Positions 9,601 to 18,200 of a stretch of 54,749 nt of DNA are shown here, piece by piece. Both the position numbers and the translations under genes were made by a program. Position 1 is the stretch's first letter. The number at the start of each line of letters is the position of its first letter. Source of the DNA: Candidatus Delongbacteria bacterium. Lineage in GTDB: Bacteria > UBA4055. Below the pieces are notes generated by a model. The model was not told the DNA's origin and ran no database searches. It saw only the letters and a list, made by a program, of their open reading frames with translations. The DNA lies in NCBI GenBank assembly GCA_016937995.1, contig JAFGVM010000089.1, forward strand, positions 1-54,749, in the 5' to 3' direction.

Positions 9601-9835
9601 TATGGCAACTTTGGCATCTGTTTTCGGAATGCTTCCGCTTGCACTGGGACTTGGAGAGGGAGGTGCTATGAGACAGGGTATGGGTGTTGTTACAATGTTC
9701 GGACTCATAGTTTCAGCGGTGTTGACAATGTTCGTGATCCCGGCTTTCTACGCAACCTTTGTAAATGATAAACACTTTGATAAGAAAAATGGTTTTGATA
9801 TAATTGAAAAAAATAAGAAAGAGGAAAATATATAA
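6692..9835 (+). CDS. RND-family (AcrB/HAE1-like) efflux pump subunit
   Basis: A 1047-residue inner-membrane transporter of the tripartite efflux type. It begins ILTETAVKRPILTTVIIL and has the family duplicated layout: TM1, a periplasmic porter region (PGASPEEIES near residue 50), TM2-6, TM7, a second porter region (GPGGDAPITIEVYGDD near 670) and TM8-12. Length is normal. In TM4, where AcrB has D407-D408, the sequence is LV-T406-N407-S; in TM10, at AcrB K940, it is VV-N935-N. All three classical proton-relay residues are therefore replaced. The gene follows the tetR stop with no gap and its own stop overlaps the tolC start by one base. Confidence 0.93.
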   Translation: MILTETAVKRPILTTVIILAIAMMGFLSYFNLPLNTMPEVDIPIISIQVVYPGASPEEIESNITKKIEDEVSTISGLNYVESYMMENVNITVCNFHTYKNTDIANQEIKDKIDAIINQFPDDAQQPIIIKFDPNSQAVLDLAFVTGLSEKESFDYVDNNLKNKLARINGVSKIETSGGRKREIHIVLDNHNLSKYMLSPLQVMGYLATNNLNFPGGNISKDGSEYSVKIYGEYSDIDDIRNIKIPTSFGTKYLKDIASIEDTLEKESSYASYYKYGDDGEQINKVIKISVFKQSDANTVDVSEGALKEIDALRKNLPANSDLIVVKDDSIFIKNSVDDTMSTIYLGIILTALVLYLFLHSFKVTLIIAISMPVTLVSTFLLADAAGFSLNVFTLMALSVSVGTLVTNSVIIIENIIRHMRQGENSAGASYKGTIEIAVAVLASTLTNIVVFVPMASMGSLAGQMFKEFGYMVVFAMIFSILIGFTVTPMLSTTLLRKHNAHEDDKKGFGRIFDKYFNKLRDTYKGILNLIIKNKVLRILTMASPFIFLIFTFWYVAKVSPLGNEFFPQMDDRQISISIEMPSYYTIDRSKEIFEDIRKRALEFEEVQDALLEIGKLGNRQGGYLGTISLKLHKDKYLDRSTKDVMASISKTLLDIPDANIKVKAKDAFRGPGGDAPITIEVYGDDQDKLSELTYSILDIVKNTPGTTNVDSDIRPGKPEIKIIPNKRKLNEYGTNVATIAQVVRTSVEGITASKLKEKGVEYDILLTMEDTKIDDIDKIGNITILTPRGNIKISELAELEFSRSPSMITRKNKARQYKVTADLTGEKTTGEINDHVLAEIDKNLVLPPGFSVGTGFMAQIQSDMGKEFGKAAGIAILLTFLLIAGILESWRQSFLIMISLPLSLIGVIWSLKLSGIAMNLFAMMAGVMLIGIVVNNAILILDYANLLKRQGQTVIEAIIHACPEKLKAVTMATLASVFGMLPLALGLGEGGAMRQGMGVVTMFGLIVSAVLTMFVIPAFYATFVNDKHFDKKNGFDIIEKNKKEENI

Positions 9836-11253
9836 TGAACAAGTTAAAGATCACTTCATTCTTAATATTGATGCTATCCATTTCTGTGTTTGCGGAAGTT
9901 TATACTTTAGAAAAAGCTATAGAAGTTGCATTGAAAAATAATGAATCTGTAGAAACTGCTGAAAAAGAGCTTGAAAAATCAAATTACGTTTACAATGAGG
10001 CTTTTAGTGGAGCACTGCCTAAGATCGATGCTAATATTACTTACCTCAGGAACATTTATTCTTCCAAGATCACAAATATGGAAAGTTATTTTGCAAATTT
10101 TGCAAATGGAATTGCATTAGTGAACAATACTGTTATGAATGAACATCCCTCAGCTGGTTTAACAGAAATGCCGTTCATGGAAATGCCCGACTCTGAAATA
10201 GAAGCAATGAAAGATAACACAATTAAGTTCGAACTTAACCTTATTCAGCCTATCTGGATCGGTGGTAAAGTTGGAACTGCCCTTGATATTGCTAAAATAT
10301 ATAAAGAAATGAGCCAGTCGGCTTTTAAACTTGAAATAGACAAGGTAACTCTGGAAATTAAAAAGAATTTCTATCAGATATTATTGTTGGATGAATCGAG
10401 AAAAGTAATGGCTCTTGTAAAAAAGGATGCTTATAGCAATCTTGATAAGATCGAGAAACTTTATAAAGAAGGTCTGGTCTCTGAGTATGATATAATCCAG
10501 GCAAGAGTAAGAGTTAGATCTATAGAACCAAAGATAATATCACTTGATAATTACTATGATCTTGCTAAAGAATATCTGAAGATCAATATGGGTTTAGACC
10601 CTAAAGAAAATATTGAGATCGAAGGAAGTATTTCAGCAACTTTCACTCCTGATACAGTGGATTTTTACAATACTGCTCTAACAAATAGAGTTGAATTGAA
10701 ACTTTTGGAGAATAAGCGGGATCTACTGAAAGAAAATGCCAAGATCGAATTTTCAAATCACCTTCCTTCGATAGTTGGACTTGCAAATTATTCTTTTCAG
10801 TCTCAGACAGATGACTTTGGTGATACTTTTGAAACAAACTATGGAGTAGGTGCATTCAATGTAGGAGTTACTGCAAATATTCCGATCTTTAACGGAATGG
10901 GCACAAAGGCAAAAGTGGATCAGGCTCAAATAGAAGTAAAAAAATCTGATCTAGAGATAGTTAAGACCAAAAAATTAATAAATTTGCAGATAAAAGATGT
11001 TGTAAGTAAGATGAATTTAGCAAAAGAAGAGATCATTCTCAGAGATCAGGAGATCGCAGAATATGAAAAAGCTTTGGAGATCACTCAAGTACGCTATGAT
11101 AACGGTCTTTGTACTCAGCTTGAAGTCACATCTGCTCAGACAGCATTGGAAAGCTCAAGACTTGATAAGATAAATACTGTACATCAGTATGTAACTGCCC
11201 TTATAGATCTTGAAGCTGCAACAGGTCTCGTAACGAACATGGAATATAAATAA
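9835..11253 (+). CDS. TolC-like outer-membrane efflux channel
   Basis: A 472-residue outer-membrane factor. The cleavable signal peptide (MNKLKITSFLILMLSISVFA) is followed by the paired OEP repeats of TolC proteins: YTLEKAIEVALKNNESVETAEKEL near the mature N-terminus and the second half from about residue 255. Long coiled-coil helices form the periplasmic tunnel. The late segment YEKALEITQVRYDNGLCTQLEVTSAQTAL is the typical final helix pair. The ATG shares its A with the pump's stop codon, which implies translational coupling. Confidence 0.93.
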   Translation: MNKLKITSFLILMLSISVFAEVYTLEKAIEVALKNNESVETAEKELEKSNYVYNEAFSGALPKIDANITYLRNIYSSKITNMESYFANFANGIALVNNTVMNEHPSAGLTEMPFMEMPDSEIEAMKDNTIKFELNLIQPIWIGGKVGTALDIAKIYKEMSQSAFKLEIDKVTLEIKKNFYQILLLDESRKVMALVKKDAYSNLDKIEKLYKEGLVSEYDIIQARVRVRSIEPKIISLDNYYDLAKEYLKINMGLDPKENIEIEGSISATFTPDTVDFYNTALTNRVELKLLENKRDLLKENAKIEFSNHLPSIVGLANYSFQSQTDDFGDTFETNYGVGAFNVGVTANIPIFNGMGTKAKVDQAQIEVKKSDLEIVKTKKLINLQIKDVVSKMNLAKEEIILRDQEIAEYEKALEITQVRYDNGLCTQLEVTSAQTALESSRLDKINTVHQYVTALIDLEAATGLVTNMEYK

Positions 11254-11259
11254 TTGTAA

Positions 11260-11279
11260 AGACGCAACATTTTGCGTCT
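11260..11279. repeat. intergenic hairpin repeat (GTAAAGACGC type)
   Basis: Perfect 8-bp inverted repeat AGACGCAA/TTGCGTCT with loop CATT, in the 43-base gap between tolC and the adaptor gene. No T-run follows, so it is not a classic terminator. The form resembles short dispersed GTAGAGACGC... palindromes known from many genomes. As RNA it could stabilise the upstream message or lower adaptor expression. Confidence 0.6.
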
Positions 11280-11296
11280 CACAAAAGGAGCGAAAA

Positions 11297-12340
11297 ATGA
11301 AAAAATATCTAACAATAATTCTTAGTCTACTACTAGTATTATTAACCAGCTGTGCAAAAGAAGAAGCCGTCGCAAAAGAAGATACTTCTGTTGAAGCTCT
11401 TCAAAAAGTACAGGGAATACCTGTTAAGATAACAAAAATAGCAAAACAGAGTATTACTCAATGGGATGAATACTCGGGTACTTTATCAGGATTTGAAGAA
11501 GTTACAGCTTTCGGTATGCTGGGAGACAACTATTCAAAAGTTAACATTGAAGTTGGCGATCTTGTAAAAAAAGGTGATATCCTTGCAGAATTTTCAACTG
11601 ATTTCCCGGGTGCTAATTATAATCAGGCAAAGATCGGTTATGAAACTGCAGAAAAAACTTATAACAGAATGAAAAAGGTCTTTGAATCGGGTGGAATTTC
11701 TCAGCAGCAGCTTGATGAAGTTGAAGCTCAATATAAAATATCAAAAGAGAACTTTAATTCAACTAAACAGCTTGTTAAGGTCATATCTCCTACTTCAGGA
11801 GTAGTAGTAAATGTAAACTTTGACAAAGGAAGCAAGAATGATCCTAAACTTCCATTATGTACAATAATCAAGACCGGCAAACTGAAGACTGATATATTCA
11901 TTGAGGAAGAGAAGATCGCAGCTTATAAGAAAGGACAGGAAGTTAAGTTAAAGTGGGAAGGACTCAAAGATCAGGAATTCATTGGCATTATTAATAAAAT
12001 CTCAATGTCGTCTAATCCGCAAATGAGAGGCTTTTCTATAGAAATTCTGGTTGATAATAAAGATGAAAAATTGATGCCTGGGATCTTTGTGTATGTTTTT
12101 ACACCACATTTCACAAAAGAAGATATTATCGTTATACCTAGAGAATCCGTATTTCAGGAAAATGGGCAGTATTATGTTTATGTTGCTGATAGTGAGACCG
12201 CAAAGAAAAAAGAGATCACTCTTGGAAAAAATATCGGGAATCAAATTGAGATCGTGGAAGGACTTGCTGCGGGGGATAGACTCATATCTGAGGGAAGGGC
12301 ATTATTGAAAGAAGGAAGCAAGATTAAAGTTGTGGGGTAA
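11297..12340 (+). CDS. RND periplasmic adaptor (membrane fusion) lipoprotein
   Basis: A 347-residue HlyD/AcrA-like adaptor linking pump and TolC. The signal peptide ends in a lipobox (LLTSC, Cys about residue 19), so it is probably lipid-anchored. Next come a barrel-sandwich half (ITQWDEYSGTLSGFEEVTAFG), a short coiled coil (QAKIGYETAEKTYNRMKKVFESGGISQQQLDEVEAQY), the second lipoyl half (VISPTSGVVVNVNFDKGS), a beta-barrel, and a membrane-proximal domain ending EGLAAGDRLISEGRALLKEG. AAAGGAG lies six bases before the ATG. It is unusual for the adaptor to be the last gene of the operon. A strong terminator follows. Confidence 0.92.
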   Translation: MKKYLTIILSLLLVLLTSCAKEEAVAKEDTSVEALQKVQGIPVKITKIAKQSITQWDEYSGTLSGFEEVTAFGMLGDNYSKVNIEVGDLVKKGDILAEFSTDFPGANYNQAKIGYETAEKTYNRMKKVFESGGISQQQLDEVEAQYKISKENFNSTKQLVKVISPTSGVVVNVNFDKGSKNDPKLPLCTIIKTGKLKTDIFIEEEKIAAYKKGQEVKLKWEGLKDQEFIGIINKISMSSNPQMRGFSIEILVDNKDEKLMPGIFVYVFTPHFTKEDIIVIPRESVFQENGQYYVYVADSETAKKKEITLGKNIGNQIEIVEGLAAGDRLISEGRALLKEGSKIKVVG

Positions 12341-12366
12341 AAAAAGGGGCTGAGCCCCTTTTTTTT
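12341..12366 (+). terminator. terminator of the efflux operon
   Basis: GGGGC-TGA-GCCCC stem flanked by A and T runs, starting directly after the adaptor stop codon and followed by eight T residues. Confidence 0.9.
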
Positions 12367-12663
12367 AGTGATAAGTTATGAGTGGAAAGTGATAAGTTCG
12401 CTCGTTGTCATTGCGAGCACAAAGTGCGTGGCAATCTAAAAACACCTCTAATTTCTGAATAGTACCTGTCATTCTTGTGCTCTGCACCAGAATCCAGGCG
12501 TAGTTTTTTACTTCTCCAACACCATCTTCTTCGCTTCTAATATTCCATCAACTTTCCAAATCAAATAATAATTCTTTTACGAATTTCGGACAATGGACTT
12601 CAGTCCTTTGGAAAAGCGCATTAATTTTCCAACTCATCACATATCACTTATAACTTATCACTA
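12366..12663. repeat. 298-bp intergenic element bounded by 19-bp inverted repeats
   Basis: TAGTGATAAGTTATGAGTG (12366-12384) recurs inverted at 12645-12663 with one mismatch. Both ends are degenerate heptanucleotide tandem repeats (TGATAAG, TTATGAG, TGGAAAG, TGATAAG at 12369-12396). Inside are two members of the TGTCAT family (12406-12437, with the GCGAGC...GGCAATCT pattern, and 12467-12498). No gene is recognisable. It could be a non-autonomous mobile element or just two repeat tracts that converged. The remaining 12664-12790 is AT-rich leader for the next gene, with nothing else recognised. Confidence 0.5.
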
Positions 12664-12800
12664 TATTTCCTCTTGATTAAACAAGAATTATTCCATATTT
12701 TTAGCACTCTTTTATAGTAGTAACTTGTAATATTTTTATTATATTACTTTGTTGAAAGAAAATTAGGCAGGTATCTAAATTATAAAATTGGAGGTATAGA

Positions 12801-14126
12801 TTGGAAAATTATATTATTTACAACGCGAACATCCTGACATTTGGAGATAAGCTTCAGAATATCAGAAAAGGTGCATTATACATCGGTAGAGGCACGATAC
12901 TTGACTTTGGTGAAGAGAAGGAAATAATGTCAAAACATTCTTCTGTTGAGGAAAAAATAGATGCAAAAGGTAAACTTGTTATGCCGGGATATATTGACAT
13001 GCACAACCATCTTTACAGCAGTTTTTTCCAGAATGTACCTTTAAAAACAAAAGGAATAAACAAACATTCTGACTTTATGAATAAATTCTGGTGGGAGCTT
13101 ACTGGGAAGTTGTCTTCTGACGGTATATACTATTCAGCAGTGAAAGGTATCATAAATTCCATCAAAGCCGGCGTAACTACAATTTTCAACCTTCACTCAA
13201 GTCCAAACTGCATCGAAGATTCTCTTTATGATCTTTCTGAAGCTTTTGAGGAGCTGGCAATGAGAGGTGTTCTTGCTTATGAAATAAGTAACAGAACCAG
13301 TGATGCTGATGCAAAAAAAATGCTAAAAGCAAATGCTGAATTCGCACAACAGAACAAAGACAATCCCCTTATCTCAGGAATGATCGGTATCTATAACGCA
13401 AATGAAGTTTCTGATGATGTTCTTAGAACAATAAGTAAATTCACTGCAAAAACAGATATTGGACTTATGATCCACCTTTCAGAATCAGAAGAAGAAGAAG
13501 AGGAATCAGTAGCAAAATATAAAAAATATTGTATAGACAGATTATTCGATATCGGTCTTTTGAATGATAAAACTTTGCTCGTTACAGCCAATTACGTTGA
13601 TGAAACTGACATTGATATCATTAAAGAATCCGGTGCTGGAGTAGTACTGACCCCATCATCAACTGCTTATAAAGGTTTTGATATGGCTCCGCTTGCAACC
13701 TTGTTTGAAAACAAGATACATATCGGATTCGGTTCTGACGGTATATATCCATCAATCGCCGGCGAAGCAGCTTTTGCATATAAGATGATAAGAAAGGATA
13801 GACAGGAATATAATTTTGAGAACAATGAGATAAGTAAGATCATTACATCCTCAAACTATAAACTGGCAAACAAATTCGTATCTAAATCCATCGGTGAGAT
13901 AAAGCTTGGTGCAGCAGCAGATATAATCATGGTGGATTACTTGCCAGAACATGAGATCACTTCTGAGAATCTTAACACTCAGCTATTATTTGGAATTATT
14001 CCTTCAAGAGTTTCAACTACCATAATCAATGGAAATATTGTCATGAATAACTATGAGATGGTCGGTATTGACGAACATGAACTGAATGCTAAATATTTAG
14101 AATTTGCCTCAGAACTCAAAGGTTAG
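12801..14126 (+). CDS. ssnA: SsnA-like amidohydrolase (putative selenium-metabolism aminohydrolase)
   Basis: A 441-residue cytoplasmic metal-dependent hydrolase of the chlorohydrolase/TRZ-ATZ class. The metal motif MPGYIDMHNHLYSS (near residue 62), LMIHLSESEEE (near 223) and GFGSDGIYPS (near 310) are in the expected order. The segments HNHLYSSFFQNV, WWELTGKLS and YYSAVKGIINSIKAG are closest in pattern to SsnA. SsnA homologues are reported mainly in genomes with selenium-dependent molybdenum hydroxylases, where the exact reaction is unproven. The start is TTG 12801, set by GGAGG six bases upstream. It stands alone between the efflux operon and prfA. A general deaminase such as a guanine or cytosine deaminase relative remains possible. 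Confidence 0.75.
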   Translation: MENYIIYNANILTFGDKLQNIRKGALYIGRGTILDFGEEKEIMSKHSSVEEKIDAKGKLVMPGYIDMHNHLYSSFFQNVPLKTKGINKHSDFMNKFWWELTGKLSSDGIYYSAVKGIINSIKAGVTTIFNLHSSPNCIEDSLYDLSEAFEELAMRGVLAYEISNRTSDADAKKMLKANAEFAQQNKDNPLISGMIGIYNANEVSDDVLRTISKFTAKTDIGLMIHLSESEEEEEESVAKYKKYCIDRLFDIGLLNDKTLLVTANYVDETDIDIIKESGAGVVLTPSSTAYKGFDMAPLATLFENKIHIGFGSDGIYPSIAGEAAFAYKMIRKDRQEYNFENNEISKIITSSNYKLANKFVSKSIGEIKLGAAADIIMVDYLPEHEITSENLNTQLLFGIIPSRVSTTIINGNIVMNNYEMVGIDEHELNAKYLEFASELKG

Positions 14127-14131
14127 CTTTC

Positions 14132-14160
14132 TTGACAGAAGTGAAAACGAATACTGTTAA
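14132..14160 (+). promoter_or_regulatory. possible sigma-70 promoter of prfA
   Basis: TTGACA (14132-14137), 17 bases, TGTTAA (14155-14160); the -10 is a weak match. It lies between the ssnA stop and the prfA ATG. Confidence 0.45.
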
Positions 14161-14192
14161 AAAGAAACCTAAATTAAACAATTGGCAAAATT

Positions 14193-15260
14193 ATGTATGA
14201 CAAATTAGAAAAAATTGAAGAGAGATTTAATTATCTTACTGAATCTCTCGGAGATCCTGATATAATCAGCGACAATAACAGGCTCAGAGATATAAGCAGG
14301 GAAAGATCCAAGCTTGAACCTATTATTGAAAAATTCAACGAACTCAGAAGGATCGATAATAATCTGAGTGAAGCTCAGGAATTCGTAAGTTCGGATGACG
14401 ATGAAATGAGAGAAATGGCAAAAGCAGAGATAGAAGAACTTACACCTTTAAAAGAAAAGATCATTGATGAACTGAAAGTATTGATGATACCAAAAGATCC
14501 TAACGATGATAAGGATATTTACCTTGAAATAAGAGCAGGAACTGGTGGGGATGAGGCGGGTCTTTTTGCCAATGATCTATACAAAATGTATCAGAGATAC
14601 TGTGAGAGCCAGAAATGGAAATTCACGACAATAAGCTATAACGAAACATCACCTGGTGTGACAAAAGAAGTTGTTGTGGAAGTGTCAGGAGAAGGAGTCT
14701 ATGGTAAAATGAAGTATGAATCAGGTGTACACCGTGTACAGCGAGTACCTACTACAGAGACACAGGGTAGAGTTCATACATCAGCAGCTTCGGTGGCAGT
14801 ACTTTATCAGATAGAAGTGGAAGATGTAAATATAGATCCAAAAGATCTGAAAATTGATACATACAGGTCTCAGGGTGCAGGTGGTCAGCATGTTAACACA
14901 TCTGACTCTGCGGTAAGGATAACTCACTTACCGACGAACACTGTTGTTACATGTCAGGACGAAAGATCGCAGTTAAAGAACAGAGTTTCCGCAATGAAGA
15001 TCCTTGTTGCCAGACTTCAGGAAAAAGCTGAGAGTGAAGCAGCGGCAACAGAGGCAAATTCAAGAAAACTACAGGTTGGAAGTGGAGATAGAAGTGCAAA
15101 GATAAGAACATATAATTTTCCACAGGGAAGGATGACCGATCACAGAATAGGGCTGACGCTCTATAAACTTGATTCAATAATGAATGGAAATATCGGTGAG
15201 ATCATTGAAGCATTGATTATGGAAGATCAGGCTGAAAAACTCAAAGGCGAAAACGCCTGA
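14193..15260 (+). CDS. prfA: peptide chain release factor 1
   Basis: A 355-residue RF1 that ends translation at UAA and UAG. The GGQ catalytic motif is at residues 230-232 ([18 protein letters not shown]), and the stop-codon recognition motif reads P186-T-T188 (RVPTTET), matching the PxT of RF1 and not the SPF of RF2. Length and the C-terminal [10 protein letters not shown]...[10 protein letters not shown] are normal. The SD before ATG 14193 is weak. RF1 does not read UGA, which is consistent with the recoded TGA in selD. The TamB-like gene follows after 38 bases, probably in the same transcript; no prmC neighbour is present. Confidence 0.97.
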   Translation: MYDKLEKIEERFNYLTESLGDPDIISDNNRLRDISRERSKLEPIIEKFNELRRIDNNLSEAQEFVSSDDDEMREMAKAEIEELTPLKEKIIDELKVLMIPKDPNDDKDIYLEIRAGTGGDEAGLFANDLYKMYQRYCESQKWKFTTISYNETSPGVTKEVVVEVSGEGVYGKMKYESGVHRVQRVPTTETQGRVHTSAASVAVLYQIEVEDVNIDPKDLKIDTYRSQGAGGQHVNTSDSAVRITHLPTNTVVTCQDERSQLKNRVSAMKILVARLQEKAESEAAATEANSRKLQVGSGDRSAKIRTYNFPQGRMTDHRIGLTLYKLDSIMNGNIGEIIEALIMEDQAEKLKGENA

Positions 15261-15298
15261 CAGATTAACAACGAGTTGCGAAGTTTTTCGGAGACAAT

Positions 15299-18200
15299 TT
15301 GAAGATCTGGCATAGAATATTGTACTATCTTACGGTAACAGTTATCGTAGTTATTGCCGGATATGGGTTTTTTAAGAAAGTAATAATATCTCAGAAGATC
15401 AGATCAGTAATAATCGAAAGATTAAAACCCCAATTGAAAGCTGATGATTTTGATATCAGTTCCCTGGATATGCAGACTGATAAGATACATGTCAGAAATA
15501 TTAAATATGTAAAAGATAATTTAAGTGTCAAAATAGCTGATATCGAAATAGATTATTCTTTGATGAAACTGCTTACCAAGGGTATCAATTTTAAAGAATG
15601 GGTTGAAAATATAAGAATAAATTCTGTCAGGTTTGAGATCGACAGAAGTTTTGAAACATCTTCCAAACTAAATTGGGATTTTGATATAGATCAGTACAGT
15701 TCTATTCTGAGCCCGTTAAAAAATTATTCATACCTTGATACTATAGAAGTAAATGACCTGAATTTCAGTTTAAGATCTCAAAACAGTAACATTATCAATG
15801 TTTTTGAAAACCTTTCAGGCGGATTGATATTTGATAAAAAGGGGGGATTGGATGTTATTTTTGACGGAAAGTTACTAAGGTCTGAAAAAGAAAATATCTT
15901 CCTCAATGGAAAGCTGAATTACACATCCTTAAATTCCGAGTTTAACCTGAGTGTTGAAAAAAGTAGAATTCCGGAATTATCCAGCTTATTCGGGCAGTTT
16001 AAATCCGATTTTGGATTTTATGAAGGAAAACTTAATCTCGAAATTAACAAATACGGAAATAATCAAATATTTTTATTCGGTGATTTTAGACTGAATGATT
16101 TTGCAGGGGACATTTTTGACAAAGTTCGGCTAAGTAACGTAAATCTGCTGCTTTCTTATTACAACGGATCACTATTTTTTAATGAGTTCAACGGTTATGC
16201 TGATAAAATACCGTTTGAAGTTGAGGGTATGCTGTATAATGTGTTGAATCCACAGGGTGATATATATTTATCATTCAATTCTCTAAGCGACAAAGATATC
16301 AAAAAAACTGTTTCCAAGTTCGTTGAAGATACCGGTATGTTATATAAATTAGATTTTTATGATCAAAATACACTAATGCTTCATGCAAATTTTCAGGATT
16401 CAAAGATCTTTACTTATGTGGATATTATTTCACCCCGATTATCTATCAGAGATAAATTATTAGAGAACATAAAGCTGAGTGCTGTCTATAAAAAAGACAA
16501 GATATCGATCTCAAAATGCAGTTTTCTAACCAACAGTAATGCAGTAAATTTTTCAGGAAATTATTATATCACAGGGAACAAAAATGAATATTATGATCTT
16601 TCATTCAGCTTTACAGGATCAGTTTTTACCGAAATTCCTTTCCTGAAAACAACAAAAATAAGAAACGTGCCTACGATCCTGAAGGGAAAGATAAAAGGAC
16701 GTTCTTTTGATGATTATACAATGTCTGCAAGACTTGAGGCATTCGATTTTGAAAAAGATGAAAATGATCTGCTGTTTTACTCAAGTTTCGATATTGATGA
16801 TCAGATACTTATGTTCGAGATACACAGTAGTGAAGATATAACTATTGGTGACGGGTTTTACAATTTGAATACAAAGCAATACCGTTTTGATGGGAAAGAT
16901 CTGCTTAAACCGGTTAAATTACTTTATGGTAAAACTTTTATTGATAAGAATGAGATCATTAAGTTCGATTTAAGCGGTGATGATAAAGTTGTAAATGTTC
17001 ATACAAGTTCAGTCGAGAAAGGATCTTTGTTTTTTGGAGAGCTTAATGCAAAATTCAATATCGGTAAAGATTATGCTGAATCATTTGTGAATTGGGAGCC
17101 TGATCAGAAAAATATATACAGTAGGCCGGCTAATTTTAGATTGAATTTTTCAAGTGACAAGATCAATGTTTCAGATATTTACCTGGATTACAAACCTGTT
17201 TCTGGTGAAGCTTGGTTTGAATACAAATCTGAAAAAATAGGAGGTAAATTAAACGCCAAAGAACTTGAACTTGGAAGCATTTTAGGTTTTAGAGAATTTT
17301 CTTCAAATACTGATATTGATATAGCAATTTCAGGATACTCGCATTCTCCATACATAGATGTTAACATTAAAGAGAACGAGCTTATGTATTTTCCTGGAGA
17401 CAGTTTTGAAAGTATAAATTTAAAAGGTGAAGCTGAGATACATCTTGAAGGAAAGAAGATCAGGGTTGAAAAAATATTTCTGTATGACAAAAAAGATAAT
17501 AAAATTTGTACATTGTCAGGGAATATAAAAAATTTTAATGAGTACTCAGTTAATACCTATGGTGAATTGGATCTGGATATCCTATCAGCAATAACAGGCA
17601 GTAAAACCATAAGAGGTAAACTAAAGTACAAGATTGATAGTGAGGGAACAAAGGATCTGCCAAAGCTGAACAAATGCATAATAGACATCAAAGATACAGA
17701 TTTTTACGGTGATAAGATCGACAGAATGAAAATGGTCCTTACAGGAGCTGAGGACAAGGGTTTTTATCTTGAATTATTTCAACTTGATCTAAATAAATAT
17801 CTCAATTTAACAGCTGCGGGATTTATTCCTTACGATCAGGAGAAGGATATGCAGTTGACAGGTTATTTTCATGGAAACATTTTAGGATATTTAGATAATA
17901 AATTTGAACTTGTAGAGAACGGATACAGTGAAAATGAAGGCAGTTTTATAATCGGGGGAAGCATATTTAAACCCAAGATCGATGATCTGGAGTTATATTT
18001 CCTGGATGGCACTATGAACTTTAAGGATATAACCGGTAAACTGGAAGAAATTAGATCTAAGTTCGTAGTAAAAAATGGAAAAGATTTCGATATAGTACAA
18101 CTGTCATTAAATTGCAGTGAAACAGGGAACCGGGTACTGGTGGAAAATGTGCATAGAGATCAGACCTATAATGATATTATTGTTCCGGGTGGGTTTAATA

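Noticed and set aside
12701-12709. TTAGCACTC, half of a CIRCE heat-shock element, upstream of the ssnA-like gene
   Set aside because: The complementary half GAGTGCTAA at nine bases is missing, and the gene is not a chaperone.
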